Origin: Candidatus Omnitrophota bacterium | Lineage (GTDB): Bacteria > Omnitrophota > Gorgyraeia > Zapsychrales > Fredricksoniimonadaceae | Assembly: GCA_016196515.1 (NCBI GenBank) | Contig: JACPXN010000108.1 | Location: 1-11,730, forward strand | Reading direction: 5' to 3' | Length of the DNA: 11,730 nt | In this document: piece by piece, positions 6,427 to 11,730 of the stretch | Layout of the letters: every line of letters starts with the position of its first letter | Numbering within the stretch: position 1 is the stretch's first letter | The notes under the pieces: generated by a model | What the model was told of the DNA's origin: nothing | The model's database searches: none | Seen by the model: the letters and a program-made list of their open reading frames with translations, nothing else | Position numbers and translations under genes: made by a program

Positions 6427-6762
6427 ATGATGAATAACAGGCAATACCCCCGTTTTCCGTTCAAGGAAAGTGTCGGGTATCAAATGGGAGAAGCCCCTTT
6501 GTCCGGCAGTTTGTCCGGTGACATCAGCGAAGGGGGTTTGCGTTTAAGCGTCCAGAAATTCATACCCCTCAATACCATCGTCCGCCTGCAGATCCATGTC
6601 TCTGATCCCGTGCGCGTCCTGTTGGCCCAAGGCAGGGTGGTCTGGGTCCGGGAGGTCCCCCAGAGCGAACGTTATGACGTCGGGATCGAGTTTGTGGTCG
6701 ACCAGGATACAGGCCCCGTCCTTTGCAGTTATGTTTCCTCCCGTCGGTTTCAAATTGAATAG
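6427..6762 (+). CDS. Single-domain PilZ protein (putative c-di-GMP receptor)
   Basis: A 111-residue protein made of one PilZ domain, the small beta-barrel that binds cyclic di-GMP. Both ligand motifs are visible: RxxxR as RQYPR (Arg5-Arg9) and D/NxSxxG as DISEGG (Asp32, Ser34, Gly37). They are followed by alternating strands (VRLQIHV, GRVVWVREV, YDVGIEFV). There is no partner domain, so it probably works by protein contact, as YcgR-like or pilus-associated PilZ proteins do; the target is unknown. The start is the first ATG of an ATGATG, and no Shine-Dalgarno is seen. With the promoter at 6392-6419 this predicts a leaderless mRNA. Upstream in-frame codons reach into the terminator and are unlikely starts. 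It heads a packed eight-gene operon that also encodes a second PilZ protein. Confidence 0.88.
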   Translation: MMNNRQYPRFPFKESVGYQMGEAPLSGSLSGDISEGGLRLSVQKFIPLNTIVRLQIHVSDPVRVLLAQGRVVWVREVPQSERYDVGIEFVVDQDTGPVLCSYVSSRRFQIE

Positions 6763-6785
6763 TGCTTGAAAGGAGCAGTCAAGGT

Positions 6786-6974
6786 ATGGCTCAAGAAGCG
6801 AAGGCCGTTGTTGTCGAAGAAGTGAAGAATTGCCCGTCGTGCAAGAAACCCCTGAAAAGGGCAAGGCGTTTTTACCGTAACGGCGCGTACTACTGCAACA
6901 GCAATTGTTTCAAGAAACTTCGGTCCGAAGCCAAAGCTGCTGGCGCGCCCTCACCCGAGACCCCCAAGGAGTAA
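6786..6974 (+). CDS. Small Cys4 zinc-ribbon-like protein
   Basis: A 62-residue protein with four cysteines in CX2C-X17-CX3C spacing: CPSC (16-19) and CNSNC (37-41). The residues between them are basic (KKPLKRARRFYRNGAYYC) and the tail is charged and Pro-rich. The spacing and the RNGAYYC turn suggest a structural zinc-binding ribbon or treble clef, perhaps for RNA, DNA or protein contact. I do not recognise a named family. The start is ATG 6786 with GGAG at 6772-6775; a GTG at 6762 precedes that ribosome-binding site and is rejected. It lies between two PilZ genes, 23 bp after the first and 2 bp before the second, so a joint role with them is possible but unproven. Confidence 0.75.
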   Translation: MAQEAKAVVVEEVKNCPSCKKPLKRARRFYRNGAYYCNSNCFKKLRSEAKAAGAPSPETPKE

Positions 6975-6976
6975 AT

Positions 6977-7396
6977 GTGTCATCCCTATACCCGGTAGGG
7001 CCTGAACGCCGGCGGCATGCGCGTGTGGAACATGCCGTTCCGGTCAAAATATCGAGCGATGATTTTGATATTGTCACCGAGACCAGGAACATCAGCTGTT
7101 CCGGCGCCTTTTGCCAGGTCGGCAAGCGCCTGGCCCCGATGACGAAGTTGAAGGTCCATTTGCTGCTACCTGTGCGTTCGGGCACAAAGACCGTTTCCAA
7201 ACGTATTGATTGCGGGGGGGTGGTGGTGCGCGCACAATCGGCGCCGCAGGGGGATCGTTTTAATACCGCGATCTTTTTTAGCGATATCAAACCCCGCGAC
7301 AGCGCGGCCATCGCGCGGTTCGTGGCCGATCGATTGCCTCACGGACTTGCGGCAGGGCATATTGACGGTCCTCATGATGACGCACCCAGCGGCTGA
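6977..7396 (+). CDS. Second PilZ-domain protein (putative c-di-GMP receptor)
   Basis: A 139-residue protein. An N-terminal RxxxR (RRHAR, near residues 12-16) and NISCSG (the [D/N]xSxxG motif) define a PilZ domain, followed by the expected strand pattern (KVHLLLPV, GGVVVRAQ, RFNTAIFFSDI). A helix-like tail (RDSAAIARFVADRL) completes it. The GTG at 6977 is chosen as start because AAGGAG (6966-6971) sits 5 bp upstream, overlapping the end of the previous gene; the longer in-frame reading from 6905 lies entirely inside the zinc-ribbon gene and has no ribosome-binding site. The last 23 bases overlap the downstream pseudouridine synthase. It is only loosely similar to the first PilZ protein, so it is not a recent duplicate. 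Confidence 0.85.
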   Translation: MSSLYPVGPERRRHARVEHAVPVKISSDDFDIVTETRNISCSGAFCQVGKRLAPMTKLKVHLLLPVRSGTKTVSKRIDCGGVVVRAQSAPQGDRFNTAIFFSDIKPRDSAAIARFVADRLPHGLAAGHIDGPHDDAPSG

Positions 7397-8048
7397 GCGG
7401 GTGATCCCCGTCCTGTTCGAGGATGAGGATTGCGTTGTTTTTGACAAGCCGCCCGGGCTTTTGGTGATCCCGACCCCCCGAGGGGAAAGCCGCACCCTCG
7501 TTGCGCTGGCTGACAGGCAATTTTCCAAAGAGCATTTGTATCCCGCGCATCGGCTTGACCGCGATACGTCCGGTGTTATCCTTTTCGCCAAGGGCAAAAA
7601 TAATCAGCACAAGCTCATGGCCCTGTTCAAGGAAAGGCGCGTGAAGAAGGATTATATCGCTTTTGTTCACGGCCGTATCCGTCCGGTCCAAGGGGATATC
7701 CGCGTTCCCGTCAAGGACCATTACAGCCGTAGGTTTAAACCCTTTGCGCCGGCCATCGGCGCGTTGACCCATTATTGCGTCGTGGATTACCATAACGATT
7801 TTACCGTCGTGGACGTGCGGCCGGCGACCGGACGCACCAACCAGGTCCGTATCCATTTTTCCGAAATTGGCCATCCGCTGGTCGGCGAGGATGTGTACGC
7901 GCTGCGCAAGGATTTCGTTTTGCGTTTCAGGCGTACGGCGCTTCACGCCGCGCGTCTGGAGTGGCCGTTATTGTCAACGGGAAAAACGCAGGCCGTCGCC
8001 TCGCCGTTACCCAGGGACATGGCGGAATTCTTAAAAAATAATCCGTAA
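7374..8048 (+). CDS. RluA-family RNA pseudouridine synthase
   Basis: A 224-residue enzyme that isomerises uridine to pseudouridine in rRNA or tRNA. The catalytic loop AHRLDRDTSGVILFAK carries the invariant aspartate, Asp62. An upstream FDKPPGLLVIP motif and a downstream GRTNQVRIHFSEIGHPLVGED motif complete the RluA-family signature. There is no N-terminal S4 domain, so it resembles the short RluA/TruC-like members rather than RluC or RluD; the target base cannot be told. The ATG at 7374 (or the adjacent one at 7377) lies inside the PilZ gene's end and lacks an obvious Shine-Dalgarno, so translational coupling is likely. Confidence 0.93.
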   Translation: MMTHPAAERVIPVLFEDEDCVVFDKPPGLLVIPTPRGESRTLVALADRQFSKEHLYPAHRLDRDTSGVILFAKGKNNQHKLMALFKERRVKKDYIAFVHGRIRPVQGDIRVPVKDHYSRRFKPFAPAIGALTHYCVVDYHNDFTVVDVRPATGRTNQVRIHFSEIGHPLVGEDVYALRKDFVLRFRRTALHAARLEWPLLSTGKTQAVASPLPRDMAEFLKNNP

Positions 8049-8058
8049 GGGGGAGGAT

Positions 8059-8361
8059 ATGAATACGAATTTGACATTGAAGGAATGGGGCCGAACGTGC
8101 CACGCCATCGCCAAAGAAAAAGGGTTTTGGGACAAGGAACGCAATGTGGGTGAGGCGCTGATGCTCATTGTCACCGAACTGGCCGAGGCCATGGAAGCCC
8201 ACCGCAAGCGGGACGACGCGAATTTCCGCGAAGAATTGGCCGACACCTTCATCCGGCTTTTTGACCTGTGCGAGGGGTTGGGCGTGGACGTTCAAAGCGA
8301 GATCATCAAGAAGAGTGAAGCGAACAAAAGCCGTCCCTACAGGCATGGCAAGGTCTGTTAA
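8059..8361 (+). CDS. MazG-like nucleoside triphosphate pyrophosphohydrolase
   Basis: A 100-residue all-alpha protein of the single-domain MazG/all-alpha NTP-PPase type, which hydrolyses (d)NTPs to monophosphates and PPi. The paired metal-binding motifs are visible: ExxE as ELAE (Glu40, Glu43) and ExxD as ELAD (Glu59, Asp62), separated by a charged turn (AHRKRDDANFRE). The N-terminal LTLKEWGRTCHAIAKEKGFWD also fits the family. A good Shine-Dalgarno (GGGGGAGG, 8049-8056) follows directly on the previous stop codon. It overlaps the lipoprotein start by one base (TAATG). House-cleaning of damaged nucleotides would suit a neighbourhood with uvrB; this is inference. Confidence 0.85.
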   Translation: MNTNLTLKEWGRTCHAIAKEKGFWDKERNVGEALMLIVTELAEAMEAHRKRDDANFREELADTFIRLFDLCEGLGVDVQSEIIKKSEANKSRPYRHGKVC

Positions 8362-8828
8362 TGATGAAAAAGACCATTTTGTCCATTCTGTTTTTATGCA
8401 TGGCCGGATGCACCACGGTCAACATCCCTAACTATATCGGTCCCCAGCATCCGTACGTGCGCAAAGTGTATGGGGATTATGATGCCATTGTTGCCGTTGT
8501 CAGGCGGGTCCTGGCGGATGAGGGCTGGGCGGTCCAAAGTGAAACCAGTCCGTCCACGTATGAGCGCGACGACAGCGCGCAGGGCGGCGCAACCGGCGGC
8601 ATTTTGCTTTTTACCTCCGTTAAACAGCATTCCAGGTTTTTGTATTCTTCCTATACGCATTTGAACGCGTTTATCCGTCCCGTGGCCGGCGGCGCCCAAG
8701 TGGAAATGCGTTATGCCTGCCTGACCCCTTTGGGAGTCAAACAATTCAAGGGAACGCGCAATGATCAACTGGTCGATCGGATCCTGGACGCCATCGAGCA
8801 TCGGAGTGAAAATATTTCCGCTCCATGA
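8361..8828 (+). CDS. Putative lipoprotein of unknown function
   Basis: A 155-residue protein with a lipoprotein signal: MMKKTILSILFLCMAGC, where MAGC is the lipobox and Cys17 the predicted lipidated residue. The mature domain starts with an HPYVRKVYGDYDAIVAVVRRVLADEGW helix, followed by strands and a Gly-rich turn (GGATGGILLFTS), and ends with a helix (DQLVDRILDAIEHR). A helix packed on a sheet of this length recalls small envelope lipoproteins, but I do not recognise a family. The start ATG shares its A with the TAA of the MazG-like gene, and its own stop overlaps the uvrB ATG. It is therefore embedded in the operon, although its predicted envelope location does not match its neighbours. Confidence 0.8.
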   Translation: MMKKTILSILFLCMAGCTTVNIPNYIGPQHPYVRKVYGDYDAIVAVVRRVLADEGWAVQSETSPSTYERDDSAQGGATGGILLFTSVKQHSRFLYSSYTHLNAFIRPVAGGAQVEMRYACLTPLGVKQFKGTRNDQLVDRILDAIEHRSENISAP

Positions 8829-10822
8829 ACCGTTTTGAACTCAAAAGTCCTTTTGAACCGGTCGAGGAACAGCGCAAGGCCGCCGCGGCCCTGGTCCGGG
8901 GCCTTCAAGAGGACAGGCGGGCCTGCCTGTCCGGTAGGCAGGCGCAGGTGCTTTTGGGCGTGACCGGTTCGGGCAAGACGTTCACGATCGCCAACGTCAT
9001 CAACGAAGTCCAGCGCCCCGTTTTGGTCATTTCCCACAACAAGACCCTGGCGGCCCAGTTGTACGGCGAATTTAAAGAGTTCTTCCCGCACAATGCCGTC
9101 GAGTATTTCGTCAGTTATTACGATTATTACCAGCCCGAGGCCTACATCCCGCAAACCGACGTTTATATCGAAAAGGACTCGTCCGTTAACGACCGTCTCG
9201 ACCGTTTGCGTTTGGCGGCCACGACTTCGCTCATGTCCCGCCGGGATGTGATCATCGTGGCCAGCGTTTCCTGCATTTATAACCTTGGTTCGCCGCAGGA
9301 CTACCAGAACCACATGGTCCATCTCACCAAAGGCCAGCGCATTGAGCGTGACGAGGTGCTGGAGCAACTGGTCGGCATCCAGTATGAACGTAACGATTAT
9401 GAATTCACGCGTGGGACCATGCGCGTGCGCGGGGACGTGGTGGAAGTGTATCCGGCTTACCGGCAGGATGCTTTGAGGTTCGAATTTCTCGACGATGAGA
9501 TCGAAAAGCTCCGCCAGATCGATCCGGTGTCCGGTCATGTCATCGCCGAGTTGGATGCCGCCGCCGTTTACCCGGCCAAACATTTCCTGGTGTCCCCGCC
9601 GCGTTTGGAACAAGCCCTAGGGGATATCGAAGAGGAGTTAAAGACGCGTCTGGAAGAACTGAAAGCCCAAGGCAAACTCCTGGAAGCCCAGCGTCTTGAC
9701 ACGCGCACCCGTTACGACATGGAAATGCTCAAAGAAATGGGGATGTGCAAGGGCATTGAGAATTATTCGCGGGTCCTTTCCGGCCGTCCGCCGGGCTCGA
9801 GGCCGTTTTGCCTGATCGATTATTTTCCCAAGGATTTTCTAACGGTCATTGATGAGAGCCACGTCACTGTTCCCCAGCTGGGCGGGATGTATGAGGGGGA
9901 CCGTGCCCGCAAGGAAATGCTGGTGGCCCACGGATTTCGTTTGCCGTCGTGTTTGGACAACAGGCCTTTGAAATTTCACGAACTGCAGGGTATGATAGGT
10001 CAGCGCATTTACGTGTCCGCCACCCCCGGAGCCTATGAGCGCAGGGAAGCGCTGGGAAGGGCGGTGGAACAGGTCATCCGTCCGACGGGGATCGTGGACC
10101 CGTCCATTGACGTGCGGCCGACGCAAGACCAGGTGGATGACCTGGTCCGCGAATGCGAAACGCGCGCGAAACGCGGCGAGCGCGTGCTGGTGACGACATT
10201 GACCAAACGTATGGCCGAAGACCTGTGCGCGTATCTGGAGGAAGCGGGACTTGCGGTGAAATATCTGCATTCGGATATCGAGACCATTGACCGCACTAAA
10301 ATTTTGCAGGACTTGCGGCTTAAAAAATTCGATTGCCTGGTGGGTGTTAATCTTTTGCGCGAAGGGCTTGATCTGCCGGAGGTGTCTTTAGTGGCGATTT
10401 TTGACGCGGACAAGCAGGGGTTCTTGCGTTCGCAGACCTCGCTCATCCAGACCGCGGGGCGCGCCGCGCGCAACATCAACGGGGAAGTGGTGATGTATGC
10501 CGACACTGTTTCCGCGGCCATGAAAGGGATGATCGCCGAATGCGAACGCCGGCGAAAGATCCAGATGGATTTTAACGTCCGCCACGGCATCACGCCTGCG
10601 AGCGTTGTCAAGGCCATCAACCAGGGCATTGAACAATGGGCCGAGGCCCAAGCAACGGTCATGGCCGCTGCCGGCCAAACAGAGGAAGAATACGAAATGG
10701 GCCGGTATGTCCAGGAACTTGAGCGGCAGATGGAATTGGCCGCCCGTAACCTGGAATTCGAGAAAGCCGCCAGGATCCGCGATAAGATCAAGGAGTATGA
10801 TAAAAATGCTTTTAGCCATTGA
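8825..10822 (+). CDS. uvrB: UvrABC system protein B (excinuclease subunit UvrB)
   Basis: A 665-residue DNA-damage verification ATPase of nucleotide excision repair; it is loaded by UvrA and recruits UvrC. Motifs in order: Walker A GVTGSGKT (45-52), the beta-hairpin region YYDYYQPEAYIPQTDVY (about 98-114), DESH Walker B (343-346), YVSATPG, helicase motif VI QTAGRAAR (542-549) and a C-terminal UVR motif (about 631-658). All expected motifs are intact. An unusual feature is seven extra residues between the first helix and Walker A relative to E. coli UvrB, encoded by a palindromic repeat at 8921-8943 (residues around ACLSGRQ). The start overlaps the lipoprotein stop (ATGA), and its 3' end overlaps coaX by 17 bases. 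Confidence 0.97.
   Translation: MNRFELKSPFEPVEEQRKAAAALVRGLQEDRRACLSGRQAQVLLGVTGSGKTFTIANVINEVQRPVLVISHNKTLAAQLYGEFKEFFPHNAVEYFVSYYDYYQPEAYIPQTDVYIEKDSSVNDRLDRLRLAATTSLMSRRDVIIVASVSCIYNLGSPQDYQNHMVHLTKGQRIERDEVLEQLVGIQYERNDYEFTRGTMRVRGDVVEVYPAYRQDALRFEFLDDEIEKLRQIDPVSGHVIAELDAAAVYPAKHFLVSPPRLEQALGDIEEELKTRLEELKAQGKLLEAQRLDTRTRYDMEMLKEMGMCKGIENYSRVLSGRPPGSRPFCLIDYFPKDFLTVIDESHVTVPQLGGMYEGDRARKEMLVAHGFRLPSCLDNRPLKFHELQGMIGQRIYVSATPGAYERREALGRAVEQVIRPTGIVDPSIDVRPTQDQVDDLVRECETRAKRGERVLVTTLTKRMAEDLCAYLEEAGLAVKYLHSDIETIDRTKILQDLRLKKFDCLVGVNLLREGLDLPEVSLVAIFDADKQGFLRSQTSLIQTAGRAARNINGEVVMYADTVSAAMKGMIAECERRRKIQMDFNVRHGITPASVVKAINQGIEQWAEAQATVMAAAGQTEEEYEMGRYVQELERQMELAARNLEFEKAARIRDKIKEYDKNAFSH
8921..8943. 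repeat. Palindromic repeat element, copy B, in frame inside uvrB
   Basis: A 23-bp imperfect palindrome: left arm GCCTGCCTG (8921-8929), centre TCCGG, right arm TAGGCAGGC (8935-8943), with eight Watson-Crick pairs in the outer arms. It is read as A-C-L-S-G-R-Q-A at residues 33-40. The arms match copies A (6006-6025) and C (11177-11199). About 21 bp is the excess length of this UvrB over E. coli UvrB at this spot, consistent with a past insertion. Confidence 0.8.
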
Positions 10823-11603
10823 TATCGGTAATACGACCATTGCTTTGGCCGCAGTCCATAAAGGGAAGGTCAAGGCAGTCCAACGCATGGACACCCCGCC
10901 GTCAGGCGGGGACCCAAGGGTTTTGGTTTCACGTTTGAACAAGGCCTTGGCGGTTTTCCGTAAAAAGGGCTACATTTTTAACAAGGTTGTTCTTTGCAGC
11001 GTTGTCCCAAAAATATTGACAGTTGTGGAGCGAACTATAGTAAAATCAATGGGTTTTGAACCAAAAGTGGTGGGGCGTGATATCATCGTTCCCATCAAAA
11101 ATCGGTATAAAGATCCCAAACAGGTAGGCCAGGACCGTTTGGTCGGTGCCTACGCGGCTTTACGTTTATATGGTAAGCCTGCCTGCCGGCCAGGCAGGCC
11201 GCTCGTTGTCATTGATCTGGGGACGGCCATTACCTTTGACGTGGTTTCAGCCAGGGGAGAATATTTGGGAGGGGCCATTGTGCCGGGCCTGCGTTTATCC
11301 GCCGAATCCCTGTTTTTAAAAACCGCGCTTTTGCCTAAGATTGTCCTTAAGGCGCCTGGAGACATTATAGGGAAAACCACCGAAGAAAGCATGTTGAGCG
11401 GCCTTTTTTACGGTTATGGCGCCTTGTGCCAGGGGATGGTTGATCTGTTAACGAGATCGATCGCCGCATCGGGCCGTGTCCGCCCGAAGGTCGTCATGAC
11501 CGGCGGCCACACGCGTCTGATGAAAAAATTCGTCTCCCCCAAGATCCGCATTATCGACGAGAATTTGGTCTTCAAAGGCATGGCCCTCTTGGCCCCTTTT
11601 TAA
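10806..11603 (+). CDS. coaX: Type III pantothenate kinase
   Basis: A 265-residue CoaX, catalysing ATP-dependent phosphorylation of pantothenate, the first step of coenzyme A synthesis. It has the ASKHA-fold signatures: AIDIGNT (Asp6), GQDR (108-111, Asp110 probably catalytic), VIDLGTAITFD (135-145) and GGAIVPGL. MTGGH near the C-terminus follows. Length is slightly above the usual 255-260. The excess is seven to eight residues between LYG and PLVVIDLGTA (about 124-131), encoded by a palindromic repeat at 11177-11199; other CoaX proteins go almost directly from LYG to PL. The start is ATG 10806, ten bases after AAGGAG (10790-10795); an in-frame ATG at 10797 is too close to that site. It overlaps uvrB by 17 bases and ends the operon; no clear terminator follows. 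Confidence 0.96.
   Translation: MLLAIDIGNTTIALAAVHKGKVKAVQRMDTPPSGGDPRVLVSRLNKALAVFRKKGYIFNKVVLCSVVPKILTVVERTIVKSMGFEPKVVGRDIIVPIKNRYKDPKQVGQDRLVGAYAALRLYGKPACRPGRPLVVIDLGTAITFDVVSARGEYLGGAIVPGLRLSAESLFLKTALLPKIVLKAPGDIIGKTTEESMLSGLFYGYGALCQGMVDLLTRSIAASGRVRPKVVMTGGHTRLMKKFVSPKIRIIDENLVFKGMALLAPF
11177..11199. repeat. Palindromic repeat element, copy C, in frame inside coaX
   Basis: A 23-bp near-palindrome: left arm GCCTGCCTG (11177-11185), centre CCGGC, right arm CAGGCAGGC (11191-11199), with nine Watson-Crick pairs. It is read as P-A-C-R-P-G-R in a different reading frame from the uvrB copy. It sits in a loop before the conserved DLGTA motif, where other CoaX proteins have no such residues. 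Confidence 0.82.
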
Positions 11604-11610
11604 AAATTTC

Positions 11611-11638
11611 TTGACAAAATTTTTGATTTAGGTATATT
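11611..11638 (+). promoter_or_regulatory. Strong sigma-70-type promoter of a heat-shock gene
   Basis: A perfect TTGACA (11611-11616), a 16-bp spacer and TATATT (11633-11638, 5/6 to TATAAT). It begins 8 bp after the coaX stop, in an A/T-rich stretch. Its -10 overlaps the CIRCE operator by two bases, so a bound HrcA would block initiation. The gene it serves starts beyond the end of the window. Confidence 0.85.
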
Positions 11639-11663
11639 AGCACTCTACAAGAAATAGTGCTAA
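11637..11663 (+). promoter_or_regulatory. CIRCE element (HrcA operator)
   Basis: TTAGCACTC (11637-11645), nine bases, TAGTGCTAA (11655-11663). This matches the CIRCE consensus TTAGCACTC-N9-GAGTGCTAA at 17 of 18 arm positions; the single change is T for G at 11655. CIRCE is bound by the heat-shock repressor HrcA and controls groESL and/or hrcA-grpE-dnaK operons in many bacteria. Which of these follows cannot be seen here. Confidence 0.95.
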
Positions 11664-11682
11664 ATAGAAATCACATATGTAG

Positions 11683-11702
11683 GGGTTCGATTGATCGAAC
11701 CC
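11683..11702 (+). other. Hairpin in the leader of the CIRCE-controlled transcript
   Basis: GGGTTCGA (11683-11690), loop TTGA, TCGAACCC (11695-11702): a perfect eight-pair stem, extendable by a G-T and an A-T pair. Only TTT then C follows, so a terminator role is uncertain. It lies about 40 bases after the expected transcription start. Confidence 0.6.
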
Positions 11703-11714
11703 TTTCTGCTGCGG

Positions 11715-11730
11715 GCGCAATAAATTGCGC
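11715..11730 (+). other. Second leader hairpin, at the window edge
   Basis: GCGCAA (11715-11720), loop TAAA, TTGCGC (11725-11730). The stem reaches the last base of the window and may continue beyond it. No Shine-Dalgarno or start codon of the downstream gene is visible yet. Confidence 0.5.

Noticed and set aside
6905..6976. N-terminal extension of the second PilZ gene overlapping the zinc-ribbon gene
   Set aside because: It has no ribosome-binding site and no PilZ sequence; AAGGAG at 6966-6971 precedes GTG 6977.
10894..10911. CCCCGCC-GTCA-GGCGGGG perfect hairpin within coaX as another inserted element
   Set aside because: The region (TPPSGGD) gives at most about one extra residue compared with typical CoaX, so there is no sign of insertion, and no other copy is in the window. 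It could be revisited if a genome-wide family is found.
11602..11624. AAAAATTT/AAATTTTT inverted repeat around the -35 as a coaX terminator
   Set aside because: The stem is all A/T and holds the -35 hexamer in its loop; it is more likely A/T-rich promoter DNA than a terminator.
11684..11701. GGTTCGATT stretch resembling a tRNA T-arm
   Set aside because: It is part of a simple eight-pair hairpin; there is no acceptor, D or anticodon arm in the preceding bases.
1..11730. CRISPR array, insertion sequence, prophage or integration site
   Set aside because: No regularly spaced repeats, transposase, integrase or tRNA were seen; all genes are ordinary and collinear.

Overview
The window (about 53% G+C by eye) looks like a compact bacterial chromosome segment, probably from an uncultivated lineage of the Planctomycetes-Verrucomicrobia-Chlamydiae neighbourhood such as Candidatus Omnitrophota. 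The reasons are chlamydia-type class I ribonucleotide reductase subunits, two small secreted proteins resembling the exosortase-associated TIGR04073 family, and a short GC-rich palindromic repeat that sits both between and inside genes. The lineage is inferred; the gene content is read from the sequence. All genes are on the + strand.

Region 1 (2-1292): the tail of an aquaporin-like channel, thiol peroxidase (tpx) and Mn-type superoxide dismutase (sodA), closely spaced with strong Shine-Dalgarno sites; this reads as an oxidative-stress operon. Region 2 (1289-5567): a promoter overlapping the sodA stop codon carries two NrdR-box-like operators 31 bp apart. It drives nrdA, with two intact ATP-cones plus a third degenerate one, and nrdB. 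NrdB has Phe135 where ordinary R2 proteins have the radical tyrosine, and Glu97 where they usually have Asp. That is the signature of the Mn/Fe class Ic enzyme of Chlamydia trachomatis.

Region 3 (5568-6377): two paralogous secreted proteins of about 92 residues, separated by 135 bp that hold four consecutive dyad symmetries, and closed by a strong intrinsic terminator. Region 4 (6392-11603): an extended -10 promoter placed so that the first mRNA should be leaderless, then eight packed, often overlapping genes: PilZ, a Cys4 mini-protein, a second PilZ, an RluA-type pseudouridine synthase, a MazG-like pyrophosphohydrolase, a lipoprotein, uvrB and coaX. Region 5 (11611-11730): a near-consensus promoter with a CIRCE (HrcA) operator and two leader hairpins; the heat-shock gene it serves lies beyond the window.

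The most unusual signal is the palindromic element built on GCCTGCCTG/CAGGCAGGC. One copy (6006-6025) abuts the Shine-Dalgarno of the second small secreted gene. Two more lie in frame inside uvrB (8921-8943) and coaX (11177-11199), are read in different reading frames, and add about seven residues to each protein. This resembles in principle the protein-coding palindromic elements of Rickettsia. The second theme is an oxygen and ROS cluster (aquaporin, Tpx, MnSOD, Mn/Fe RNR), notable if the host belongs to a mostly anaerobic lineage.
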